From assembly GCF_001612785.1 (NCBI RefSeq), contig NZ_BDBC01000012.1, forward strand, positions 62,001 to 126,000: a stretch of DNA of 64,000 nt. Direction: 5' to 3'. The notes beneath the pieces were generated by a model. The model did no database searches, was not told where the DNA came from, and saw only the letters and a program-made list of their open reading frames with translations. Below are positions 24,107 to 31,902 of the stretch, one piece after another; position 1 is the first letter of the stretch; each line of letters begins with the position of its first letter. This DNA is from Nocardia beijingensis NBRC 16342 (GTDB taxonomy: Bacteria > Actinomycetota > Actinomycetes > Mycobacteriales > Mycobacteriaceae). Position numbers and translations under genes: made by a program.

Positions 24107-24892
24107 TCAGTCCCGCAGCGCCTGCTCGCGCAGCGCGCTCAGGGTTCTGGAGAGAATGCGCGAGACGTGCATCTGGGAGACCCCGAGCCGCTCGGCGATC
24201 TGGTTCTGGGTCAAAGACTCGAAGAATCGCATGGTCAGCACCTGACGCTCGCGCTCGGGAAGCTCGCCGAGCAGCGGCCCGACCGCCATCACGTCCTCGA
24301 CCAGGTGATACGAGGGCTCCTCCGCGCCGAGGCTGTCCAGCAGCGGCTGCGCGGCGCTCTCGGCGTCCTCGCCGGTGGCCGCGTCGATGGACGAGGACTG
24401 GTAGGCGTTGCCCGCGATCAGTGCTTGGGTCACCTCCACCAGGTCGACGTCCAGCTCCGCCGCGATCTCCCTGGCGCGTGGCATCCGGCCCAGCTTCTGC
24501 GACAGCGCTTCGACGGTCGGACCGATGCTCAGCTGGATCTCCTTGGTGCGGCGCGGCACCCGCACGGCCCAGGTGTTGTCCCGGAAGTGCCGCCGGACCT
24601 CGCCCATGATCGTCGGCACGGCGAAGGACAGGAACGACGAGCCGCGCGTGACGTCGAACCGGTCGGCTGCCTGCACCAACCCGAGGCGGGCCACTTGCAG
24701 CAGGTCGTCGAAGTTCTCGCCACGGCCCGCGAACTTGCGGGCGATGTGCTCGGCCAGCGGCAGGCATCGTTCGATCAGTTCCCGGCGCAGCGTCTCGCGG
24801 CGCGCGTCGCCCGGGTCCAGCGCGGCGATCTTCTCGAACAGCGGCTCGATGTTGTCGTAGGTGTCCCCGCGCGACCTCGGCTCACCCGCCAT
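24107..24892 (-). CDS. sigF: RNA polymerase sigma factor, SigF/SigB group
   Basis: A 261-residue group 3 sigma factor. Region 2 includes FDDLLQVARLGLVQAADRFD and FAVPTIMGEVRRHFRDNTW; region 3 follows (LSQKLGRMPRAREIAAEL); region 4 has the helix-turn-helix ERLGVSQMHVSRILSRTL. In mycobacteria SigF governs stationary-phase and envelope stress genes at GTTT-N15-17-GGGTA promoters. It overlaps the anti-sigma gene by 11 bases. Several matching promoters occur in this window, including one in front of its own operon, so autoregulation is likely. Confidence 0.9.
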   Translation of the reverse strand: MAGEPRSRGDTYDNIEPLFEKIAALDPGDARRETLRRELIERCLPLAEHIARKFAGRGENFDDLLQVARLGLVQAADRFDVTRGSSFLSFAVPTIMGEVRRHFRDNTWAVRVPRRTKEIQLSIGPTVEALSQKLGRMPRAREIAAELDVDLVEVTQALIAGNAYQSSSIDAATGEDAESAAQPLLDSLGAEEPSYHLVEDVMAVGPLLGELPERERQVLTMRFFESLTQNQIAERLGVSQMHVSRILSRTLSALREQALRD

Positions 24893-25313
24893 TCGGGGCC
24901 CCTCGTACCCAGCTGAAGTCGATCACGGTGGGATATCCGCCGAGCACACTGTCGTAGGAGCCCTGCGCGGCCGCGATCGAGTCGGTCAGCGTGCGCACGA
25001 TGTGCCAGCCGAGCCCGGCGTATCCGAGCACCGACTCGGTGACCGCCACCGAGGAGACGTGCACGAACATCTTGCCGTCGTCGTAGGTGAACTCGCAGTC
25101 GATCGTCGAGCCGGGGGCGGCGTCGAGGATGAGCGAGGTCGCCACCTCGTCCAGCGCGAGCCGGATGTCGGTCACCTCGTCCAAGGCGAAGTCCGCGATG
25201 AGAGCGACCGTCTCGGCGAGCGCGCGGAGCATGGTCAACTGTTCCAGCCGGGCGGGCACTCGTACACCGACCGTCGTCGTGTCGGTCGAGGATCGGGAAG
25301 TCGACTCCCCCAT
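24882..25313 (-). CDS. rsbW: anti-sigma factor, RsbW/UsfX-type GHKL ATPase
   Basis: A 143-residue protein with the GHKL fold: LRALAETVALIADFALDEV, the N-box region RLALDEVATSLILDAA, and YAGLGWHIVRTLTDS near the end. It should bind and inhibit SigF until released by an anti-anti-sigma factor. In the N box the Asn that binds Mg-ATP in kinases such as RsbW reads as Ser (EVATS), so kinase activity may be weak or absent. The gene is translationally coupled to sigF (11-base overlap). The STAS protein at 26232 is a candidate antagonist. Confidence 0.85.
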   Translation of the reverse strand: MGESTSRSSTDTTTVGVRVPARLEQLTMLRALAETVALIADFALDEVTDIRLALDEVATSLILDAAPGSTIDCEFTYDDGKMFVHVSSVAVTESVLGYAGLGWHIVRTLTDSIAAAQGSYDSVLGGYPTVIDFSWVRGAPNGG

Positions 25314-25427
25314 TGGCCCATCACCACCTTGTCCTCACAGCCACTCCACTGTGGCCTGCGTACCGCACACCCTGGCGCCACGGACTGTGGAGCGGAAATA
25401 AATCGCCACGTTCCTCGTTCGGGGACG

Positions 25428-25451
25428 TACCCGCCGCGCCGGGATCGAAAC
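25428..25451 (-). promoter_or_regulatory. SigF-type promoter for rsbW-sigF
   Basis: Minus strand: GTTT (25451-25448), 15 bases, GGGTA (25432-25428). Exact consensus, 114 bases upstream of the rsbW ATG and just past the stop of the PAS-ANTAR gene. It fits the positive autoregulation known for sigF operons. Confidence 0.65.
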
Positions 25452-25456
25452 GCCGG

Positions 25457-26206
25457 TCAGTCGCCGTCGATGCGCTCGTGGGCGGTGAGCAGCAGATGAT
25501 CGAATTCGGTTCGCAGCCTTACCGTGACCCCGGCAAGGCCGGGTAGATCCGCGACCAGCCGCGCGGCCAGTTTGCGCAGTTTGACGTTCGTTTCCTGCGA
25601 TCGCCAGCTCAGTACCCGGAACGCCTGTTCGGGGCCGACGCCATAGATCAGCATGAGCGCGCCCTTCGCCTGCTCGATCACCGCGCGGGCCGCGTACAGC
25701 TCGGGTAGCGCGTCGTGCAGTGTCTCCTGCCGATGCTCGGCGAGGGTGTCGGTGACATCGATGTAGTAGCCGGAGGTGCCGACCACATGCCCCGCGTCGT
25801 CGACCATCCGGTCGGCGACCAGGATCACATGGTGCACGGCGCCCGCGGTATCGATGATGCGGTGGCGACTGGAGAACGGTTCCGCGTCGGCGATCGACCG
25901 CGCCAAGGCGCTGGCCACCGCTTCGCGATCGTCGGGGTGTTTGTGCGCCAGCAACAACTCCGTCGTCGGGGTCACCGCCCCCGGTGCGTAGCCGTGCATC
26001 GATGCGACCTCGCCCGACCATTCCCACCGTTGGTCGGCGAACCAGAAACGGAAGCTGCCGACACTTTGCGGCGTTCCGGTACCGATCACCCGATCCAGCG
26101 CGATGGCGTTCTCCGGCTGGACCGACCTGCTCTCACTCACTGCTGAAGTATCCGATGCCGGTGCGCCCGGTGTGACCGGATCGGACGGGGTCACACCGGC
26201 GAGCAC
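25457..26206 (-). CDS. PAS-ANTAR signalling protein
   Basis: A 249-residue protein. Residues about 50-160 form a PAS-fold sensor (WEWSGEVASMHGYAPGAV, HKHPDDREAV, HRIIDTAGAVHHVILVADR, GYYIDVTDTLAE); residues 170-240 are an ANTAR RNA-binding domain (RAVIEQAKGALMLIYGV, RSQETNVKLRKLAARL). Such proteins link a PAS-sensed signal to transcription antitermination. A GTG at 26206 was taken as start, but the ribosome site is not convincing. It lies between the STAS gene (25 bases upstream) and rsbW-sigF, so it probably belongs to the same stress-signalling unit. Confidence 0.85.
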   Translation of the reverse strand: MLAGVTPSDPVTPGAPASDTSAVSESRSVQPENAIALDRVIGTGTPQSVGSFRFWFADQRWEWSGEVASMHGYAPGAVTPTTELLLAHKHPDDREAVASALARSIADAEPFSSRHRIIDTAGAVHHVILVADRMVDDAGHVVGTSGYYIDVTDTLAEHRQETLHDALPELYAARAVIEQAKGALMLIYGVGPEQAFRVLSWRSQETNVKLRKLAARLVADLPGLAGVTVRLRTEFDHLLLTAHERIDGD

Positions 26207-26231
26207 GGGCTTCGTGTCGGCGGCCTCCGGC

Positions 26232-26645
26232 TCAGGCGTCCAAGGCCGTGCGCATGGACGGATAGCGGGCGAACAGCGACCGCACGCCGGTCACTTCGAG
26301 TGCCCGCTCGACTCCCGCTCCGCCCGCGACGATGCGCAGATCCGGATGACCCGACCCCTCGCCCCGCAGCGCACCGAGCCGCACGGCCGCGCGCAGACTC
26401 AGGAATCTCGCCCCGCGCAGATCGATCACCACGGCATCGCACGGTGACTGCAGCGCACGCTCGACCGTCTCGAAGAATTCGGCCGACACGGCGGCGTCCA
26501 ACTCGCCTTCGACCCGGACCACCACACATTCGCGACGGCGGTCCACCCGCTGTGCCCACAACCGGTTGTCCCGACGACGTCCCGGTCCCGAACCATTGAG
26601 ATGCACGCCATCGGCGTGGTCCCGTAGCAGAGAAATGGCAGACAA
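26232..26645 (-). CDS. STAS-domain anti-sigma factor antagonist
   Basis: A 137-residue protein. After an Arg-rich 35-residue start comes a STAS domain: ECVVVRVEGELDAAVSAEFF, then DAVVIDLRGARFLSLRAAVRL and IVAGGAGVERALEVTGV. The usual phospho-acceptor stretch (D-S-S/T-G) reads LSLRA, so the standard regulatory Ser is not in place. The TTG at 26645 is selected because GGGAGG stands six bases before it. The likely partner is the RsbW-type protein two genes downstream. Confidence 0.8.
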   Translation of the reverse strand: MSAISLLRDHADGVHLNGSGPGRRRDNRLWAQRVDRRRECVVVRVEGELDAAVSAEFFETVERALQSPCDAVVIDLRGARFLSLRAAVRLGALRGEGSGHPDLRIVAGGAGVERALEVTGVRSLFARYPSMRTALDA

Positions 26646-27032
26646 GTCGAACCTCCCGTGTAGGGGGTATCCAGTCCTTCGCGACGGCCGGGGAGGGCGG
26701 CGCGAGCGCGAACCGGTTGCCGTGCCGTCCCATCGACCGGCTGCGCCGAATGCGTCGAACCGGGGTCGGCTGTGATCTCAACCTCCCTACAGTGTGGCAC
26801 GGCCGACCCGTTCCCGACAGCGTTCGGTAGGAGAACGTGACCCGCCGCCGCAGGGCCCGCAACCGGGCAAAACCGACCGATCGGCCCGCTATGCGGCCGC
26901 TGACGTGGGGTTTCATCGGGCGGCCTCCGGGCATCCCGACCATATTCCCGAACGTCACGCGATGCCGGTCGTAGGGCAACCGCGCGTACACGCGCGTCCG
27001 GATGTGCCCGCGACGAGAGAACGGAGCACCCG
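26646..27032. other. divergent intergenic stretch with a weak SigF-like site
   Basis: Between the STAS gene (minus) and the GT4 gene (plus), 387 bases. The ribosome site of the STAS gene is at 26651-26657. A GTTT-N15-GGGCA at 26910-26933 (plus) is one mismatch away from the SigF consensus and may drive the GT4 gene. No coding frame in it looks real. Confidence 0.45.
26910..26933 (+). promoter_or_regulatory. weak SigF-like promoter for the GT4 gene
   Basis: GTTT (26910-26913), 15 bases, GGGCA (26929-26933). The -10 has one change (GGGCA for GGGTA). It sits 100 bases upstream of the GTG at 27033. Confidence 0.35.
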
Positions 27033-28244
27033 GTGAAGATTGCCATGGTTTCCGAAGACGCCAGCCCGCTCGCCGAAGGCGGCCCCGCGGACGGGGGCGG
27101 CCGCGGCGCCTACGTCGCGGAATTGTCGGCGGCGTACGCCCGCCGCGGCCACGACGTGACGGTCTACACCCGGCGCATCAGTCCGCGTGCTCCCGCCGAG
27201 CTACTGGCCGAGGGCGGCTATCGCGTGGTGCACGTGCCGGCCGGACCGCCCACTCCCCTGCCGAGCGACCGCACGCTGCCCTACCTCGGCGATTTCGGCA
27301 CGGTGCTGCGGCGGCACTGGACCGCCGACCGACCCGACATCGCGCACGCGCACTACTGGAAATCCGGGCTCGCCGCCGAGCTGGCCTCCCGCGCGCACGG
27401 CATCCCGGTGGTGCTGACCTTCCACGGGCTCGGCACCGTGCAGCGGCGCTCCGAAGGCCTCGCCGACCCGAGCCCGCGCTCGCGGATCAGGTTCGAGCGG
27501 CTCATCGCGACGCGGGCGGCGCACGTGGTGGCGACCTGCTCCGACGAGGTCGCGGAACTGGCCAGGATGGGCGTGCCGCGTTTCCGGACATCGATCGTGC
27601 CGCACGGGGTCGACCTCACGACGTTCACCCCGGAGGGCGCCGCCGCCGATCGGCACGCCACCCACCGGTTGCTCGCGGCCGGAGAGCTGGTGCGTCGCAG
27701 CGGATTCGACCCCGTGATCCGCGCGCTGCCGCAGCTGCCCGACACCGAACTGGTGATCGTCGGCGGCCCGGCGGCCGACGACGAGGACGACGCCGAAGGC
27801 CGCAGGCTGCGCCGCATCGCGTCGGAACACGGTGTGCGCGAACGCCTCCGGCTGACCGGGCCGGTGTCGCGGCCGCTGCGGCCCCGGCTGTACCGCTCCG
27901 CCGACGTCGTGGTCTGCACCCCCTGGTACGAGCCGTTCGGCCGGGTGGCGTTGGAGGCGATGGCCTGCGGGAAGCCGGTGGTCGCCACGGCCGTCGGTGG
28001 CCTGCTGGACACCGTGGTCGACGGCGTCACGGGACGATTCGTCGCTCCGCCCGAACCCGACGCCATCGTGCGGGCGGTGCGCCCGCTGCTGGCGGACTCG
28101 ACGTTGCGCGAAACCTGGGGCGCCGCGGGCTATCAGCGGGCCGCGAGCCGCAGCTCCTGGGACCGGGTCGCGGTCGAGACGCTCAGCGCCTATCACCGCG
28201 GCGCTCCCGCGCACGCGGGCGAGGTCGTGTCCTGGGCGCGGTGA
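27033..28244 (+). CDS. GT4-family glycosyltransferase
   Basis: A 403-residue GT-B enzyme. N-terminal KIAMVSEDASPLAEGG with GGRGAYVAELSAAYARRGHD, then the IAHAHYWKSGLAAEL and VLTFHGLG stretches; the C-terminal donor lobe has YEPFGRVALEAMACGKPVVAT, the EX7E nucleotide-sugar motif. Resembles actinobacterial retaining glycosyltransferases near MshA and sucrose-phosphate-synthase-like enzymes. Donor and acceptor are unknown. A GGAG precedes the GTG. It stands in the stress island, so it may make a protective glycoside, but that is inference. Confidence 0.82.
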   Translation: MKIAMVSEDASPLAEGGPADGGGRGAYVAELSAAYARRGHDVTVYTRRISPRAPAELLAEGGYRVVHVPAGPPTPLPSDRTLPYLGDFGTVLRRHWTADRPDIAHAHYWKSGLAAELASRAHGIPVVLTFHGLGTVQRRSEGLADPSPRSRIRFERLIATRAAHVVATCSDEVAELARMGVPRFRTSIVPHGVDLTTFTPEGAAADRHATHRLLAAGELVRRSGFDPVIRALPQLPDTELVIVGGPAADDEDDAEGRRLRRIASEHGVRERLRLTGPVSRPLRPRLYRSADVVVCTPWYEPFGRVALEAMACGKPVVATAVGGLLDTVVDGVTGRFVAPPEPDAIVRAVRPLLADSTLRETWGAAGYQRAASRSSWDRVAVETLSAYHRGAPAHAGEVVSWAR

Positions 28245-28259
28245 CCAGGTAGCGCCTGC

Positions 28260-28772
28260 TCAGTAGCGCTCGGCGCGGACGTCTTCGGACGCGCTGCGCC
28301 AGCGCCACGGCGCGACCAGCCACGTGGACACGAACAACGCCACGGCGGCGACGCCCGCCACGATCGCCGCGGCCACGCCGATCACGTAGTCGACCACGAG
28401 GATCACCGCGCCGATCAGCGCCAGCCCCAGCAGGGCGACGCCCGCCATCGCGCAGCGGTGGGCCGCCGAGACGACATTGCCCAGCCGGTGCCTGCGGAAC
28501 AGGATCCGATGCCAGGACACCGGCGCGATCAGGAACACCGTGGCACCGAGAACGGTGGCCAAGGTCGCCAGGTACAGCGCTCGCATCCCCGGTGTCAACG
28601 TGCCGAACGACGCCTGGAACGGCAGGACCAGCAGCGCGCCGAACAGGAACTGCACGCCCGTCTGCACGACACGCAACTCCTGGACCAGGCTTCCCCAGTT
28701 CCGGTCCAGCCGTTCCAGCTCGGTCTCGCCGCGCTCGCGGCGGGCCCAGGCGTCGTCGTCACTTCCTGGCAC
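28260..28772 (-). CDS. DUF6328-type membrane protein
   Basis: A 170-residue protein with a polar N-terminus (RRERGETELERLDRNWGSLVQELRVVQTGVQ) and four hydrophobic helices, including FLFGALLVLPF, LYLATLATVLGATVFLIAPV, AGVALLGLALIGAVILVVDYV and IVAGVAAVALFVSTWLV. The conserved ELRVxQTGxQ before helix 1 is typical of this actinobacterial family of unknown function. The GTG at 28772 overlaps the 3' end of the ChaB-like gene by 14 bases, so the two are coupled and share the SigF-like promoter upstream. Confidence 0.78.
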   Translation of the reverse strand: MPGSDDDAWARRERGETELERLDRNWGSLVQELRVVQTGVQFLFGALLVLPFQASFGTLTPGMRALYLATLATVLGATVFLIAPVSWHRILFRRHRLGNVVSAAHRCAMAGVALLGLALIGAVILVVDYVIGVAAAIVAGVAAVALFVSTWLVAPWRWRSASEDVRAERY

Positions 28773-29184
28773 GCGCGGCCTCCTGGCGATTGCGTTTCTT
28801 GATCGCCTCGACGAGTTCGTCCTTGGTCATCCGCGAGCGCCCGGTGACCTCCAATCGCCGGGCGATATCGAGCAAGTGGTCCTTCGACGCGTTGGCGTCG
28901 ACGCCTTCGGCCGTCTCGCCCCGCGCGTCCGGCCCGCGTTGCTCGGCGCGTTCATCCGATGGACCGCGGCGCGCTTTGGCCTCCCAGTGGTCGCCGACTT
29001 TCTCGTAGCTGTGCTTCAGCGCGGCGTAGGCGACACGGTGCGCGCGCTGTTCGTCACCGTCGTATTGCTCCAGCGCGGCGTCGTGCGCCTCGGCGAAGGT
29101 GCGCTGCGCCTTCTCCTCCGACCTTTTCAGCGTGCTCGGCAACTCGGACTTCTTCACGTCGCCGCGCGCTGTCGTCTTGGGCAT
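28759..29184 (-). CDS. ChaB-like protein with C-terminal Rho-N/SAP-like domain
   Basis: A 141-residue charged protein. Residues 1-75 carry a ChaB-type motif (SELPSTLKRSEEKAQRTFAE, ALKHSYEKVGDHWE). Residues about 100-135 form a Rho N-terminal/SAP-like helix pair (DHLLDIARRLEVTGRSRMTK, DELVEAIKKRN) that usually binds nucleic acid. Such ChaB/Rho-N fusions occur in actinobacterial stress regulons. The GTTA-N14-GGGTA element 92 bases upstream could be a SigF promoter. Translation is coupled to the DUF6328 gene downstream. Confidence 0.8.
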   Translation of the reverse strand: MPKTTARGDVKKSELPSTLKRSEEKAQRTFAEAHDAALEQYDGDEQRAHRVAYAALKHSYEKVGDHWEAKARRGPSDERAEQRGPDARGETAEGVDANASKDHLLDIARRLEVTGRSRMTKDELVEAIKKRNRQEAARARK

Positions 29185-29275
29185 GATCGCTCCCTTCCCT
29201 GCTCGCGAAGTCGGTCCGAAGTGGTCCGGAAACCCGGGGTGGGGCCGCGCCGGGCCCTCCGGATATCCGGACGCA

Positions 29276-29298
29276 TACCCGGTGAAACGCCGATTAAC
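29276..29298 (-). promoter_or_regulatory. SigF-like promoter for the ChaB-like/DUF6328 pair
   Basis: Minus strand: GTTA (29298-29295), 14 bases, GGGTA (29280-29276), or GGTT with a 15-base spacer if shifted by one. Weaker than the exact sites, but it lies at the right place upstream of 29184. Confidence 0.4.
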
Positions 29299-29325
29299 CC
29301 GGCGTCCGCCGGGTACCACCGCTGC

Positions 29326-29889
29326 ATGGCCGTTACCACCGATCAGCTGCTGCATGCGCTCACCCGTACGGTGAACGCCCTGGCGGCGACTGATATCCGA
29401 TTCGCGGTGGCGGGCGGCTGCGCGGTCTACGCCCGTGGCGGCCCCGCCTCCCAGCACGACGTCGACATCTTCGTCAAACCCGCCGACAGCGGGCGGGCGA
29501 TCAACGCGCTGGCCCGAGCCGGCCTGCGGGTGTGCGACCCGCCGGAGAACTGGTTGCGCAAGGTCTACGCCGACGACATCCTGGTCGACGTCATCCATCG
29601 CCCGAACGATCGCGAGGTGACCGACGAACTGCTCGACCGGGCCACCCAGATGCGCATCGGACCGGCCAAGGCCCCGGTGATCAGCGGCACCGACCTGATG
29701 ATCGACAAGATGCTCGTCTTCGACGCGCACCGCCTCGATCTCAGCCCGATCCTGCACATCGCGCGCGACCTGCGCGAGCAGGTCGACTGGGAGGTGGTGC
29801 GCGAGCAGACCAAGGCCTCGCCCTACGCGCGGGCGTTCATGGGCCTGATCGACGATCTCGGCATCACCCGCACCGGAAAGGTGGAGTAG
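29326..29889 (+). CDS. nucleotidyltransferase-fold protein
   Basis: A 187-residue protein with a minimal nucleotidyltransferase core: IRFAVAGGCAVYARGGPASQ followed by HDVDIFVKPAD (the D-x-D metal pair), and a later third acidic residue in DDILVDVIHRPND. The family includes aminoglycoside-type adenylyltransferases and MNT-like antitoxins; nothing nearby resembles a HEPN toxin. The stop is directly followed by the BON gene ATG, so they are co-transcribed. Function open. Confidence 0.72.
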   Translation: MAVTTDQLLHALTRTVNALAATDIRFAVAGGCAVYARGGPASQHDVDIFVKPADSGRAINALARAGLRVCDPPENWLRKVYADDILVDVIHRPNDREVTDELLDRATQMRIGPAKAPVISGTDLMIDKMLVFDAHRLDLSPILHIARDLREQVDWEVVREQTKASPYARAFMGLIDDLGITRTGKVE

Positions 29890-30159
29890 ATGGAGCAGCC
29901 GCAATACCTGGTCGCCCGCTTGCGCCGGGCGCTGGCCGAGGATCCCCGCACCGCCGAACTCGGTGTGCAGGTGACCATTCGCGGCGACGTCGTGGTGCTG
30001 TGCGGCGAGGTGAGCAGCGAGAACTGCAAGCAGCAGATGGAAACCGTTGTGCACGAGCAACTTCCGCACGCGCGAATCCACAACGACGTCCATGTCACCC
30101 GCCCGACGGCGCCCGTCGAGATCGAGACGCTGGAGCCCGACGTATCCGAAAGGGGTTGA
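29890..30159 (+). CDS. BON-domain protein
   Basis: An 89-residue protein consisting of one BON domain: VARLRRALAEDPRTAELGVQ, then VTIRGDVVVLCGEVSSENCK and HEQLPHARIHNDVHV. BON domains bind phospholipid or act as osmotic-stress modules (OsmY-like). No signal peptide, so it is cytosolic or membrane-associated. Its ATG directly follows the nucleotidyltransferase stop; five bases separate it from the next gene, making a three-gene operon. Confidence 0.82.
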   Translation: MEQPQYLVARLRRALAEDPRTAELGVQVTIRGDVVVLCGEVSSENCKQQMETVVHEQLPHARIHNDVHVTRPTAPVEIETLEPDVSERG

Positions 30160-30164
30160 GCCGC

Positions 30165-30884
30165 ATGCGGATAGCCGCGGTCGGTGACGTACATCTCGGC
30201 GCGGACTCGCGCGGCCAGTGGCGGCCGGCGCTGGAGGGGCTGTCCGAGCGGGCGGATGTGCTGCTGCTCGCGGGCGATCTGACCCGCCACGGCGCCGTCG
30301 AGGAGGGCCGGGTCGTCGCGGAGGAGTTCGCCGAGCTGGGTGTGCCGGTCGTCGCCGTCCTCGGCAACCACGACTATCACGGCGACGCCGAACAGGAGAT
30401 CAGCAAGGTGCTGACCGACCACGGCATCACGGTCCTCGAGGGCACCTCCGTGACGCTGGACGTCGACGGGAGCACGCTCGGAGTCGCGGGCACGAAAGGC
30501 TTCGGCGGCGGCTTCGCGGGCAAATGCGCGAGCGTCTTCGGTGAACCCCTGATGCGCGAATTCGCCGGGCACACCGTGGACGTGGCCGCGGCGCTCGGCG
30601 ACGCGCTGGCCGATCTGCGGACCGATGTCACCGTCGCGCTCACGCACTACTCCCCGATCAGCGACACCCTGCACGGCGAGCCGAGGGAGATCTATCCGTT
30701 CCTCGGCTCCTACCTGCTCGGCGAGGCGATCGATGCGCACGGCGCCGACTTGGCGCTGCACGGTCACGCCCACGCGGGCACCGAGCGCGGCACCACCCCG
30801 GGCGGCATCCGGGTGCGCAATGTCGCCCAGCCGGTGATCCGAGCGGCCTACGCGGTCTACGACATGCACCCGGCCGCGGTCTGA
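30165..30884 (+). CDS. calcineurin-like metallophosphoesterase
   Basis: A 239-residue protein with the five metal motifs: GDVHLG (residues 7-12), LLAGDLTRHG, VLGNHDYH, a His in LTHYSPISDTL and GHAHAG near residue 203. These bind a two-metal centre and cleave phosphoesters; substrates in the family range from nucleotides to RNA and phospholipids. An AGGGG is six bases upstream of the ATG. It ends the nucleotidyltransferase-BON operon. Substrate unknown. Confidence 0.85.
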   Translation: MRIAAVGDVHLGADSRGQWRPALEGLSERADVLLLAGDLTRHGAVEEGRVVAEEFAELGVPVVAVLGNHDYHGDAEQEISKVLTDHGITVLEGTSVTLDVDGSTLGVAGTKGFGGGFAGKCASVFGEPLMREFAGHTVDVAAALGDALADLRTDVTVALTHYSPISDTLHGEPREIYPFLGSYLLGEAIDAHGADLALHGHAHAGTERGTTPGGIRVRNVAQPVIRAAYAVYDMHPAAV

Positions 30885-30896
30885 GCGCCGCCGGAC

Positions 30897-31313
30897 TCAG
30901 AAGTCGATCGAGATCGCTTCCACGGTGCTGCCCGACTGGGCGTTCTCGACCGTGGTGGCGACGTCGGCCTGCGCGATGATGCCGACCAGCCTGCCGTGGT
31001 CAAGCACCGGCACGCGGCGCACCTGATGCTGCGACATCACCGACATCACCTTGCGGACGTCGTCGTCGGCTTCGACGGTGACCAATTCGCCCCCGAGTTC
31101 GCCCGCGTCGACGCCGAGCGGGTCCTTACGCTGGGCGATCACCTTCACGACGATGTCGCGATCGGTGAGCATTCCTTTCAGCTTGTCGTCCTCACCGCGG
31201 ATGGGCAAGGCGCCGACGTTCAACTCCGCCATACGCTGCGCGGCCGCGACCACCGTGTCGCTGGAGCGGACGCACTCGACGTTCGGGGTCATGATCTCCC
31301 GTGCTGTTGTCAT
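30897..31313 (-). CDS. tandem CBS-domain protein (Hrp1-like)
   Basis: A 138-residue protein made of two CBS domains: REIMTPNVECVRSSDTVVAA with GMLTDRDIVVKVIAQ, then VRKVMSVMSQHQVRRVPVLD with GIIAQADVAT. The layout and length match mycobacterial Hrp1, a hypoxia/dormancy protein that may sense adenine nucleotides. A GTTA-N15-GGGTA element lies upstream on its strand (31378-31401), suggesting SigF control. It converges with the phosphoesterase gene. Confidence 0.85.
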   Translation of the reverse strand: MTTAREIMTPNVECVRSSDTVVAAAQRMAELNVGALPIRGEDDKLKGMLTDRDIVVKVIAQRKDPLGVDAGELGGELVTVEADDDVRKVMSVMSQHQVRRVPVLDHGRLVGIIAQADVATTVENAQSGSTVEAISIDF

Positions 31314-31377
31314 CGGGATCCTCCTGGAACTTCTCGCGGGTACGAGCGGCCGGGAACAGGGCCGCTCGCTGAGGTGC

Positions 31378-31401
31378 TACCCCCGTTTCGGACGCCTTAA
31401 C
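31378..31401 (-). promoter_or_regulatory. SigF-like promoter for the CBS gene
   Basis: Minus strand: GTTA (31401-31398), 15 bases, GGGTA (31382-31378). One base off the consensus at the -35. It overlaps a plus-strand SigF-like site (31385-31408). Confidence 0.5.
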
Positions 31402-31408
31402 GCGGGCA
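31385..31408 (+). promoter_or_regulatory. SigF-like promoter for the UsfY-like gene
   Basis: GTTT (31385-31388), 15 bases, GGGCA (31404-31408) on the plus strand, one base off the -10 consensus. The gene starts at 31509. It overlaps the opposing minus-strand site. Confidence 0.4.
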
Positions 31409-31508
31409 TTCGACCGGTACGGCCGCCAAGGACGGCCCGCTCGAACACCGCGGGCCACGGGCTGCCGGGCGCACCGAAATCGTTGCCGCTCAGCAGAAAG
31501 GACATCCG

Positions 31509-31850
31509 ATGCTGCCAGCACCGAACGAGCCGACCGCGGGATCCGGCCCCGGAGAGCAGCACACACCCCGGACCCAGGGGTTCCCGGACGACAGCCGCAC
31601 CATCCGGGCGCACGCCGGAGAATCCATCGAGGACGCCCGCAACTGGCCGGGCATCATCCTGGTCGCGGTCGGCCTCGTGGCCATGGCGCTGACGCTCACC
31701 GCCGCCGGGTACGGGTTCGAGGGATGGGCGGTGGTGGCGGGGATCGTCAGCGGCGTCTGCATCATCGCGGGCGTCTTGGTGATCGTCGCCGAGCACCGTC
31801 GGGTCAAGGCACGGGAAGGCAAGCGGCTGCGAGACGCCGCCGGCCACTGA
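31509..31850 (+). CDS. UsfY-like small membrane protein
   Basis: A 113-residue protein. A polar 40-residue N-terminus (TIRAHAGESIEDARNWPG) leads into two membrane helices (IILVAVGLVAMALTLTAA and VVAGIVSGVCIIAGVLVIVA) and a basic tail, EHRRVKAREGKR. The pattern HAGES...WPG followed by two helices and EHRR resembles mycobacterial UsfY, encoded in or near sigF operons; the similarity is from memory. The ATG at 31509 was chosen. It reinforces the picture of a SigF-controlled region. Confidence 0.6.
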   Translation: MLPAPNEPTAGSGPGEQHTPRTQGFPDDSRTIRAHAGESIEDARNWPGIILVAVGLVAMALTLTAAGYGFEGWAVVAGIVSGVCIIAGVLVIVAEHRRVKAREGKRLRDAAGH

Positions 31851-31902
31851 TCGATCGCTCGCGCCCGCCCCGGGAACGGGGCTTTGCACTCCAGGAGAAA
31901 GA

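Noticed and set aside
29326..29889. Toxin-antitoxin pair (MNT antitoxin)
   Set aside because: The nucleotidyltransferase fold is there, but no HEPN or other toxin lies next to it; its operon partners are BON and phosphoesterase genes.
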